Assembly (NCBI GenBank): GCA_021788515.1
Contig: JAJYKN010000135.1
Coordinates: 1 to 5,434 of the forward strand
DNA: 5,434 nt
Origin: Nitrospirota bacterium
Lineage (GTDB): Bacteria; Nitrospirota; UBA9217
Direction: 5' to 3'
A program made the position numbers and the translations under genes. Every line of letters starts with the position of its first letter. The stretch's first letter is position 1. The notes beneath the pieces are model-generated. The model saw only the letters and a list, made by a program, of their open reading frames with translations, was not told where the DNA came from and ran no database searches. Positions 1-5,434 of this stretch are shown in pieces.

Positions 1-289
1 TATTCTGTATGTGGGTGGTGCCGATCCTGATGAGCTTCTCATAGTAGCGTTTATCGTAAACGCCGGACAACAATTCGAGAAACCTCTCCCGCCGCGCTCC
101 GAAGACGTGTTTTTTCCTCGATTCCTCGGTAAAGAACTGTGCAGCCCCCTTGGTGCCCATGATCCAGAGGCTGAGCGTGCCCATGATCTCATCGGCTTGT
201 TCTTCCATGAGCGGACGCAGTTTCGCGAGGCGTTCCTCGTCCTCGGGCGCAAAACGGTAATCATGTTTAATGTCCCGAAATGATCTCAT
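1..289 (-). CDS. Protoglobin / globin-coupled sensor haem domain, N-terminal part (runs off the left edge)
   Basis: Reading the minus strand from the ATG at 289 gives 96 residues, still open at the window edge. Residues 16-35 form an acidic helix (PEDEERLAKLRPLMEEQADE), followed by a helix with LWIMGT (41-46). Residues 70-93 carry the pattern F-LELLSG-YD-YYEKLIRIGTTH, which matches the E/F-helix region of protoglobins and globin-coupled sensors. H93 in IRIGTTH is the expected proximal haem ligand. In this family the haem binds O2, NO or CO. The protein may be a single globin domain or a sensor fused to a diguanylate cyclase, chemotaxis or kinase output domain; that part lies outside the window. 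The start has a G-rich stretch (GGGGGG, 295-300) as a modest ribosome binding site. An overlapping ATG at 294 opens only a two-codon frame. The gene follows norB on the same strand, beyond a hairpin, so it may be read separately. Its place beside an NO reductase suggests NO sensing or binding, by inference. Confidence 0.5.
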   Translation of the reverse strand, partial: MRSFRDIKHDYRFAPEDEERLAKLRPLMEEQADEIMGTLSLWIMGTKGAAQFFTEESRKKHVFGARRERFLELLSGVYDKRYYEKLIRIGTTHIQN

Positions 290-324
290 ACCATCCCCCC
301 GGTCTTTTCATGCTTTTCAATAAA

Positions 325-363
325 GCGGGATGGATGGAGTACTCGGGCAACTATCCATCCCGC
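325..363 (-). terminator. Terminator-like hairpin after norB
   Basis: Positions 325-335 (GCGGGATGGAT) and 353-363 (ATCCATCCCGC) form a perfect 11-bp inverted repeat around a 17-nt loop, extendable by a G-U and a G-C pair. In the minus-strand transcript the stem begins 16 nt after the norB stop codon and is followed by UUUAUU, a short and imperfect U tract. This fits an intrinsic terminator of modest strength closing the operon after norB. Partial read-through into the globin gene is possible. A small secondary stem (GCTTT/AAAGC, 312-326) overlaps its downstream foot. Confidence 0.6.
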
Positions 364-379
364 GTTGGTCAACGGCTGC

Positions 380-1699
380 CTATGACCTGGCCCTTGCCAG
401 TCTGTAAAAATCCATAAGAAACATCACGACACCGGCAGCGAACCCCCATGCCGATACCCAGAATACGGCATACCACAGCTTCATGTATTCCTGCGTCGTA
501 AGGTAGTCCATGCCCAGAACACGCTGGAAGTAGGCTTGCACGATCCCGGCTATGCCGAGCGATAGAGCGATCAGCCCCATGAACGAACACATGAACCAGA
601 AGGACTTGACGCCGAGCGATTGATTAAAGGTGGTCAGGCCCCGCAGCTGCGGCATGGCGAAATAGAACATCGTCAGATTCAGCATGGCATAGGCCCCGAA
701 GAAGGCGAAGTGGCCGTGCGATGCCGTTACCTGCGTACCGTGGGTCCATTGGTTGATCTGCGGCAGCGTGTGGGCAAAGCCCCAGACCCCGGCGCCGAAG
801 AAGTGCATGACCGCGCACCCCACGGCCCACGAGAGGGCCACCCGGTTCGGGATCTCGGTTTTCCGTTCCCGCACCACCCGAAGGGTGTCGATGACCATGA
901 AGAGGATCGGGAGCGGTTCAAAGGCGCTGAAGATGCCGCCCCACCAAAGCCAGTAATTCGGCGTTCCGATCCAGTAATAGTGATGCCCCGTACCCACGAT
1001 GCCGGTGAATAACACGAGGCCGACCTCGACGTAGAGCCATTTCTCCACCAGTTCTCGGTCCACGCCCGTGAGCTTCATGAGCATGAAGGCCATGATCGCG
1101 CCGGTCACGAGTTCCCAGGCCCCTTCCACCCAAAGGTGGATGACCCACCACCACCAGAAGTATTGATCAGCCAGGTTCTTCATGAAGAATATGCCGAACA
1201 GGAACATGCCTGCCAGCATGACCAGCCCGCCCAAAAGCACGCCCTGGATCACCGTCCATTTCTTGGTCTTCATCATGGTCATAAAAATGTTAAAAAGAAA
1301 GATCAAGGCCACGATGACAATTCCGAACTTCAGGACCGTGGGCTGTTCCAGAAACGGCATGCCCCATGTCCAGCCGAGAAGATAGCCGACGATGGCCGTG
1401 ACGCCGATAAGCGCGAACAACACAAGCTGGAAATTTGCAAGTTTCTTGCTGTAGATCTCGGTCTGGGCCTCTTCCGGAACGATGTAGTACGTTCCGCCCA
1501 TGAAACCGAAAAGCAGCCAGACCACGAGCAGGTTGATATGGATCGCCCGCGAAGTATTGAACGGGAGAATATTGATGAGCGGATCAAAGTCCCACACGTA
1601 CTTGGCCCCGGTGATCAGGCCGAAGACGATCTGGAGCCCGAACAGGACTGCGGCGATCATGAAGTAGTTCATTGCTATCTTCTGTGATTCGTATTTCAT
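380..1699 (-). CDS. norB: Nitric oxide reductase large subunit NorB (cNOR type)
   Basis: This is the catalytic subunit of membrane NO reductase, a haem-copper oxidase superfamily member that reduces 2 NO to N2O at a haem b3/FeB site. It has 439 residues, close to the usual 450-470, with about 12 hydrophobic membrane segments. Every key residue of the family is visible: H54 (RAIHINLL) and H330 for low-spin haem b; H328 (SHGHFAFFGAY) for haem b3; H188 (IHLWVEGAWEL), H239 and H240 (GTGHHYYWIG) for FeB; and glutamates E192, E196 and E261 (FSAFEPLP). The frame extends upstream by 16 codons. The ATG at 1699 is chosen because AAGGAGG (1705-1711) sits 5 nt before it, and a MKYESQKIAM start leads straight into the first membrane helix. 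The norC stop codon lies within TAAGGAGG, so the two genes are only 10 nt apart and probably translationally coupled. No norQ or norD follows; a hairpin does. Loss of the separate soluble-domain fusion distinguishes it from quinol-type qNOR. Confidence 0.97.
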   Translation of the reverse strand: MKYESQKIAMNYFMIAAVLFGLQIVFGLITGAKYVWDFDPLINILPFNTSRAIHINLLVVWLLFGFMGGTYYIVPEEAQTEIYSKKLANFQLVLFALIGVTAIVGYLLGWTWGMPFLEQPTVLKFGIVIVALIFLFNIFMTMMKTKKWTVIQGVLLGGLVMLAGMFLFGIFFMKNLADQYFWWWWVIHLWVEGAWELVTGAIMAFMLMKLTGVDRELVEKWLYVEVGLVLFTGIVGTGHHYYWIGTPNYWLWWGGIFSAFEPLPILFMVIDTLRVVRERKTEIPNRVALSWAVGCAVMHFFGAGVWGFAHTLPQINQWTHGTQVTASHGHFAFFGAYAMLNLTMFYFAMPQLRGLTTFNQSLGVKSFWFMCSFMGLIALSLGIAGIVQAYFQRVLGMDYLTTQEYMKLWYAVFWVSAWGFAAGVVMFLMDFYRLARARS

Positions 1700-1704
1700 C
1701 TTGT

Positions 1705-1711
1705 CCTCCTT
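1705..1711 (-). promoter_or_regulatory. Ribosome binding site of norB, sharing bases with the norC stop codon
   Basis: The minus strand reads TAAGGAGG-ACAAG-ATG. The TAA ends norC, and its last two bases open a consensus Shine-Dalgarno sequence 5 nt before the norB ATG. This decides the norB start against the longer frame and indicates coupled translation of the two subunits. Confidence 0.85.
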
Positions 1712-2381
1712 AGCGCAGTCCCGCGAGATAGTCCGCGAGGTCGTCAATGTCTTTTTGAGAAAGCCTGGAAAAACTCGGCATGATCGAGTTCGGGTTGTGC
1801 GATTTCGGATTCTTCAATTGGGCCTCGATCCAGGCCTTGTCCCTTTTCCCCCCGACTCTGGACAGGTCCGGTCCCACCTTGCCGCCCACGCCGTTGAGCA
1901 AATGGCATGCGGAGCAACCCTGGGCCTTATAGACCGTTTCGCCCGGACTGCCGGAAGTCACCGCAGTGGCCACAAGGGGCTTCGGAGGCCAGTTGTTCGT
2001 ATTGATGCCGTTCACCCAGGTGAGAAAGGCGACCACATCAGCAACTTCCTGGTCCTGTAAATGAAGGTTCGGCATCTTCCGCGCGTTGGGCCAGACTTTT
2101 TCCGGGTCTTTCAGAAACCGCGTCACCCATTCGCCGTCCCGGGTACTCATCACCTTGGTGACATCGGGGGCGTAGTAGCCCCCGATGCCGAGGATGGTGT
2201 GACAATCATTGCAATTATACTTCTGCCATACCCACTTGCCCGCGACCACGTGGCTATCCAGTTTTTCTTCCTGCGTTCTCTTCGGCATCTGCACCAGAGA
2301 GTCGTAGGAAAGATACAGGAAGATCGCGGCCGAAATCACGGTGCCCCAGATAAAAATAGCTTTTGCCCGCGACAGAGTCAT
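1710..2381 (-). CDS. norC: Nitric oxide reductase cytochrome c subunit NorC, with an extra C-terminal cytochrome c domain
   Basis: This is the electron-input subunit of cNOR: it passes electrons from periplasmic donors to NorB. It has 223 residues, against about 150 for ordinary NorC. Residues 8-26 form an uncleaved membrane anchor (AIFIWGTVISAAIFLYLSY), leaving the rest in the periplasm. The NorC domain follows: KWVWQKYNCNDCHTILGIGG with haem motif C57-C60-H61, YYAPD, the likely axial Met at M103 (RKMPN), and the family-typical ending TWVNGINTNNWPP (121-133). After a short linker (134-145), residues 146-223 form a second class I cytochrome c domain with C156-C159-H160 (QGCSACHLLNGVGGKVGPDL) and a candidate axial M201 (SIMPSFSRLS). 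The gene thus encodes a dihaem NorC. The fused domain may be a built-in electron donor, by inference. The start is supported by AAAGGAGG (2386-2393), 4 nt upstream. It lies 69 nt downstream of the multihaem cytochrome gene and 10 nt before norB. Confidence 0.94.
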   Translation of the reverse strand: MTLSRAKAIFIWGTVISAAIFLYLSYDSLVQMPKRTQEEKLDSHVVAGKWVWQKYNCNDCHTILGIGGYYAPDVTKVMSTRDGEWVTRFLKDPEKVWPNARKMPNLHLQDQEVADVVAFLTWVNGINTNNWPPKPLVATAVTSGSPGETVYKAQGCSACHLLNGVGGKVGPDLSRVGGKRDKAWIEAQLKNPKSHNPNSIMPSFSRLSQKDIDDLADYLAGLR

Positions 2382-2422
2382 AGCTCCTCCTTTCGAATTT
2401 TAGAGTTCTCTATGGTTTGAAA

Positions 2423-2443
2423 ATCCGCAATCCGCATTCCGCA
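2423..2443. repeat. Three tandem copies of a 7-bp unit (ATCCGCA, ATCCGCA, TTCCGCA)
   Basis: The spacer between the multihaem cytochrome stop codon (2451) and norC (2381) holds three head-to-tail heptamers at 2423-2429, 2430-2436 and 2437-2443, the last with one substitution. On the transcribed strand the unit is TGCGGAW. Such short tandem heptamers occur in spacers of many GC-rich bacterial genomes. There is no sign here that it forms a hairpin or a protein site. Confidence 0.8.
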
Positions 2444-2450
2444 ATGTTTC

Positions 2451-4859
2451 TTACTCCCATCCTTCGACAACGGTCTTTTGAGACTTCTTATAAGGAAACT
2501 TTTCCATGAGCTTATTGAGCGGCAGTTTCTGATCTCCCTCCCGCATGGCATGCAGCAGGACCACCGATGCCCAGTAATCGTTGTAGTATTCCGTGTTCTG
2601 GAGCTGAACAGGAACGCCTTTTTCGTTCACCCGGTGGCAGGCGGAACAGGTGACCGGTCCCGCATACTTGTTGTCCGGGCTGAACTGGAGCGCCTGCTCG
2701 CGGGACGTGAGGTCCACGGTCTCTTTCGGGCCTTCATAGCGGACCGGGTAGAGGCCGTGAATGGACTCATGGCAGGACTGACAGGCGATGGTCCCGTGCG
2801 CTTTTGAATAACGATAGAGCGAATATTTATTCGGCTGATCGATGGGGAAATAGGCCCCGCCCCCGCTCTCCACAAAGGGCGCCAGGTGGCAGTCGGCGCA
2901 GTGGGGCTCTGATGCGGCAAGCCACCAATCTTTTCCGCCTGATGCGCCGTCATAGGGCACGGCAGCGCCCTCGTTTGCGTTCCAGGGCAGGAGCTTGAGC
3001 TTTCCGGCGCTGTCCTTCGTCGCCTTGACCATCGTCGCGCCGGTGTGGGTGCCCCAGAAGCTGCCGAGCGGGTCACCGTCTGCGCCCACGATCGGATCGG
3101 CGAAATAATTCTTAAACTTCACGGCATCGCCGTTGGCAACGGCTTTAACGACCTCTGCGATCGGTTTGTCCCTGAGCGTTGTTCCCTCCTGGGTCGAGGC
3201 AGAGGAAAGATCGTCCTCCCGGTAAAGCGCCTGGGCCAGGCTGTTGTGGCAATCGGAGCAATACAATCCCCTGAGCTTCTTGACCGTTTTGCCGTTTTCG
3301 TTCTTCATGCTCACTTCTTTGATATACCATTTCCCGATCTGGTTCAGGAAAAAGGGCGGTTTCACGTCGGGGTTCGTATGGGCGTCTCTGCGGAGGTAGC
3401 AGCCTCCGCCCGCGGTGCGTACATCGGCTTTGGAAAACCGCGCGTTCCCTTCATCGTCCACAATATCATAGGGGTTGGTCTTCGGCTCGTTCATCTTCCC
3501 TTCCTGCCAGTGCGTCGGATGGCAGGCCTGGCAGCTCTGGGTCCTGCCTGCCTTGTCCGGCATGGGGATGAAGGCCGCGTGGGCTGCATGGATCGCTTCG
3601 GTCAGGGGCTTCGCCTTGACGGCTGTGTAGCCGGTCGCGCCGGGCCGCGGTTCCTGCAGGTTGCCGGAAATATTGTCTCCGTGGCAGTCTGCGCAATTGA
3701 CCGGACCGTTCACGCCGAGGCGGTTCGACGACGCGTCGGAATTATAGTCCTTCAGGAACGAGGTACCCGCATGCTTGTCGTGCAGTTCGAGGATGTTGAT
3801 GGACGCGGACGACAGCCGGGCCATGAATTCCGTCACATCAGGGTAGTTCTTTTTCCAGTATGCATACTCCTTGTCGAACGCCGTGAGTCCTTCCTGCCGT
3901 GACAGCTTCGCTGCCCGGCCCTGGCCGGAATGGCAGACGTAGCAGTTCGGCATGTCAACGGGGTTGGTGCCGAAGAATTCGACGCGCTTTCCCTCAGACA
4001 GGACCGGCTTTCCGTCCTTGTCCCGGAGCTCGACCTGGGAGTACTGGTAGGGCTGGAATTCACGCGGCGACACGCTTCGAAGCGTGCCTTTCCGCTGGCT
4101 GTCGGTGAAGGCAGTGAGCGGCAGGCCGAGAGCGTCCCAGAGATAAGACGACGTAAGCGTCAGGGGAACGTTCTTCACCTCCGGGATGAGCGTGTCGGTG
4201 AAGACCTTGTTGCCTCCCGTGCTCCCGGCATAGGCAAGGTAGCCGCCGGCCAGGCTTTTTCCCGACGGGCCCGAATCAATGGGGACCTGGATCTCTTTTC
4301 CCACGTGGAGCCGCTTCGCCTCGGTCCAGTCCGGCGGCAGCGTTCCCTCCAGGTCCTTGTAGATGAACAAATGGGTCCAGACGTAGTTCGCCATGTTGTC
4401 GCCGGGCTTGTCCATCTTCCCGTCGCCGAAGACGTCTTTGGAGACCTGCCAGTACCGCATCTTGTTCCCTTCGCTGTAGCTGTTGTCCCGCACCGAGTAG
4501 TAGAGCTGCAGGCCGTCGTCGGGAGAGAGGAGGGTCGGGAGGTCCCCCTTCGCGCTGGTCCTGATCGCCTGTGCCTGGATGCTGTTGTAGGGCGGGATAA
4601 CACAGCAATAGGAAATGTCGAAGCCCACGCAGTGCATGCCCAGTTCATAATTAATGAAAATCGCGTAGGGGTTTTTCGGATCATAGAGCGTCACGGTTTT
4701 CCCCGAACTATCCTTGGTTGTGACTGTTTTTGTTAAATGCTGCCTAAAGGGAGGGTTTGAATCATAGCTCTGCTGAGGGCTTCCGAAAACTGCTGCTCCT
4801 GCGCCTATAATGATGGCAACTAAAAAAAAGACGACTCGTGCAAGATACTTGCTTTTCAT
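2451..4859 (-). CDS. Large secreted multihaem cytochrome c (seven CXXCH motifs)
   Basis: An 802-residue periplasmic or extracellular electron-transfer protein. The N terminus (KSKYLARVV, then a hydrophobic run to about residue 25) is a signal peptide or anchor. Residues 30-300 contain no haem motif but carry N-YELGMHC (70-77), C85-C86 and IPPYNSIQAQ (88-97), a motif block I recall in outline from other secreted multihaem proteins. Seven haem c sites follow: C306-H310, C389-H393, C443-H447, C534-H538, C654-H658, C693-H697 and C738-H742. H424, H427, H450 and H701 are possible distal ligands. C487 has only H494 near it (CX6H), so an eighth site is doubtful. The C terminus (to EGWE) has no membrane anchor. 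The start has AAGGAGG 7 nt upstream. I do not recognise a named enzyme; it is not NrfA or hydroxylamine oxidoreductase by any motif I can see. Position directly before norCB suggests it feeds, or works beside, NO reductase. That role is inferred. Confidence 0.9.
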   Translation of the reverse strand: MKSKYLARVVFFLVAIIIGAGAAVFGSPQQSYDSNPPFRQHLTKTVTTKDSSGKTVTLYDPKNPYAIFINYELGMHCVGFDISYCCVIPPYNSIQAQAIRTSAKGDLPTLLSPDDGLQLYYSVRDNSYSEGNKMRYWQVSKDVFGDGKMDKPGDNMANYVWTHLFIYKDLEGTLPPDWTEAKRLHVGKEIQVPIDSGPSGKSLAGGYLAYAGSTGGNKVFTDTLIPEVKNVPLTLTSSYLWDALGLPLTAFTDSQRKGTLRSVSPREFQPYQYSQVELRDKDGKPVLSEGKRVEFFGTNPVDMPNCYVCHSGQGRAAKLSRQEGLTAFDKEYAYWKKNYPDVTEFMARLSSASINILELHDKHAGTSFLKDYNSDASSNRLGVNGPVNCADCHGDNISGNLQEPRPGATGYTAVKAKPLTEAIHAAHAAFIPMPDKAGRTQSCQACHPTHWQEGKMNEPKTNPYDIVDDEGNARFSKADVRTAGGGCYLRRDAHTNPDVKPPFFLNQIGKWYIKEVSMKNENGKTVKKLRGLYCSDCHNSLAQALYREDDLSSASTQEGTTLRDKPIAEVVKAVANGDAVKFKNYFADPIVGADGDPLGSFWGTHTGATMVKATKDSAGKLKLLPWNANEGAAVPYDGASGGKDWWLAASEPHCADCHLAPFVESGGGAYFPIDQPNKYSLYRYSKAHGTIACQSCHESIHGLYPVRYEGPKETVDLTSREQALQFSPDNKYAGPVTCSACHRVNEKGVPVQLQNTEYYNDYWASVVLLHAMREGDQKLPLNKLMEKFPYKKSQKTVVEGWE

Positions 4860-4976
4860 GATAGGTCCTCCTTGTCTGGTTATCGAACTTTTGGGAAAAT
4901 TCTTGGAATAGAATCACCCGGCAAGATCCCTCAGTCTGCTGTTCGGATCATGATTAACTCCCTCCGGCATTACGCT

Positions 4977-5135
4977 TCAGATTTTTACGAAAGCGTCTTT
5001 GCTCGCGCCGCACACGGGACAGACCCAGGAATCGGGTATTTGTTCAAAGGCCGTTCCCGGTGCCACGCCGCCGTCCGGATCGCCTACTGCGGGGTCATAG
5101 ATCCAATCACAAACCGTGCATTTCCACTTGTCCAT
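4977..5135 (-). CDS. Rubredoxin
   Basis: A 52-residue small iron protein, too short for many gene callers. It starts [20 protein letters not shown] and ends in ...KDAFVKI. The single Fe is held by C6 and C9 (CTVC) and by C39 and C42 ([11 protein letters not shown]). The family hallmarks Y13-D14-P15, GDPDGG (18-23), APGT-FEQIPD (25-35) and W37 before the second CXXC are all present, and the length is typical. The ATG at 5135 has AGGAGG (5142-5147) 6 nt upstream. There is no signal peptide, so it acts in the cytoplasm, as a one-electron carrier for partners such as flavodiiron NO/O2 reductases, rubrerythrin or superoxide reductase. It therefore cannot pass electrons directly to the periplasmic cytochromes next to it. 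It is the first gene after the AT-rich spacer and lies 117 nt before the multihaem cytochrome, so co-transcription is plausible but not certain. Confidence 0.96.
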   Translation of the reverse strand: MDKWKCTVCDWIYDPAVGDPDGGVAPGTAFEQIPDSWVCPVCGASKDAFVKI

Positions 5136-5342
5136 GCTCGTCCTCCTGGGATGTCGATATTCCTTCTCCTGTTATCGTTATTGCAGAAGATTGCATAAAT
5201 CACAGCTCAGTCACGCAGCTATGCTTCATTTACTACTCAGACAAAAAACGAGATTAGTATGGTTTGAAAGAGAAAAACGACGAATAGTAAAAATATAGCA
5301 GATTTCGAAGTCTCAATGAGCCGTCAGGTAGAACATTTTTTG
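5136..5342 (-). promoter_or_regulatory. AT-rich intergenic region, probable promoter region of the rubredoxin-norCB cluster
   Basis: About 207 nt without a gene separate the stop codon of the right-edge gene from rubredoxin. The A/T content of 5220-5342 is clearly higher than in the flanking genes, with several A and T tracts. On the minus strand TATATT and TACTAT stretches (about 5281-5298) could serve as -10 elements, but none is paired with a convincing -35 at 16-18 nt. A near-palindrome, AGATTTCGAAGTCT, lies at 5300-5313. I found no clear FNR/DNR box (TTGAT-N4-ATCAA) and no sigma-54 GG-N10-GC element. The promoter is inferred from position and composition only. Confidence 0.4.
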
Positions 5343-5434
5343 TTATCCCAACCTTTTTTTGAAACGCAGCGAGCTGAGCACGAACACCACAAGTCCCAGG
5401 AGCAAAAGAGCGGCCATTTGGCCAAATGGCCGCT
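5343..5434 (-). CDS. C-terminal tail of an unknown protein with a membrane segment and basic end (runs off the right edge)
   Basis: The minus strand is open from the window edge to a TAA at 5343-5345, giving 29 residues. The last 24 read MAALLLLGLVVF, then VLSSLRFKKRLG: one hydrophobic segment of about 17 residues followed by an Arg/Lys cluster at the very C terminus. This layout is typical of PEP-CTERM-like sorting tails of Gram-negative bacteria, and also of ordinary C-terminal membrane anchors. The PEP box that should precede it is not visible; the sequence there lies in a perfect palindrome that may be an assembly fold-back. No function can be assigned. The direction matches the other genes. 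Confidence 0.4.
   Translation of the reverse strand, partial: RPFGQMAALLLLGLVVFVLSSLRFKKRLG
5409..5434. repeat. Perfect 26-bp palindrome at the right edge
   Basis: The arm AGCGGCCATTTGG (5409-5421) is followed directly by its exact reverse complement, CCAAATGGCCGCT (5422-5434), with no loop. The palindrome ends exactly at the last base, so its true extent is unknown. It overlaps the coding tail of the right-edge gene. Either it is a genuine inverted repeat or it reflects a fold-back at a contig end. Confidence 0.85.

Noticed and set aside
11..283. A 90-codon plus-strand frame at the left edge
   Set aside because: It is antisense to the globin domain, which has a clear family pattern including the proximal His. 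The plus-strand product shows nothing recognisable.
1700..1747. A longer NorB starting 16 codons upstream
   Set aside because: The extension overlaps the end of norC, is hydrophilic, and lacks a ribosome binding site. The ATG at 1699 has AAGGAGG at ideal spacing and gives the expected family N terminus.
3045..3902. A 285-codon open frame on the plus strand, and similar long plus-strand frames at 3930-4736 and 1136-1687
   Set aside because: They are antisense shadows of the multihaem cytochrome and norB. Those genes are proven by motifs, while these frames have no recognisable domain and lie in GC-rich DNA where antisense frames stay open by chance.
4926..4953. A six-codon leader frame (ATG ATC CGA ... 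TGA) behind GGAGGG in the rubredoxin-cytochrome spacer
   Set aside because: The ribosome binding site is well placed, but so short a frame has no regulatory codon run and no clear attenuator hairpin with it. Chance is the simpler explanation.
4860..4976. A terminator between rubredoxin and the multihaem cytochrome
   Set aside because: The best inverted repeat is only 5 bp (GATCC/GGATC) with no following T tract on the minus strand, so no terminator is called.
5180..5222. A possible operator with GCATA/TATGC arms and repeated GTGA and AGCT elements upstream of rubredoxin
   Set aside because: The arms do not line up as one symmetric site, and the spacing fits no regulator I know. The matches are short enough to arise by chance.

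Overview
The window is about 5.4 kb of bacterial DNA in which every recognisable gene lies on the minus strand, so transcription runs from high to low coordinates. In that order it holds the C-terminal tail of an unknown gene cut by the right edge (5343-5434), an AT-rich intergenic region (5136-5342), a rubredoxin (4977-5135), a large secreted multihaem cytochrome c with seven CXXCH motifs (2451-4859), norC (1710-2381) and norB (380-1699) of a cytochrome c-type nitric oxide reductase, a terminator-like hairpin (325-363), and the first half of a protoglobin-type haem domain cut by the left edge (1-289).

The core is a respiratory NO reductase, 2 NO + 2 H+ + 2 e- -> N2O + H2O. NorB keeps all the expected haem b, haem b3 and non-haem FeB ligands and the active-site glutamates. 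NorC is unusual: after a normal membrane-anchored monohaem NorC it carries a second cytochrome c domain. Directly upstream is the 802-residue multihaem cytochrome. Its first 300 residues contain no haem motif but do contain an odd Cys-rich motif (GMHC, then CC-IPPYN). The likely model, which is inference, is a periplasmic electron-transfer chain (multihaem cytochrome, then dihaem NorC, then NorB) for NO respiration or detoxification. The protoglobin (a possible NO/O2 sensor) and the cytoplasmic rubredoxin fit a nitrosative or oxidative stress context. No norQ, norD or norE follows norB.

The organism appears to be a Gram-negative anaerobe or facultative anaerobe with strong AAGGAGG ribosome binding sites, GC-rich genes and AT-rich spacers. 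The wealth of c-type haem, the heptamer repeat in a spacer and a PEP-CTERM-like protein tail suggest the Desulfobacterota or Nitrospirota, but this cannot be settled from the window. The right edge coincides with the end of a perfect 26-bp palindrome, which may mark a contig end.
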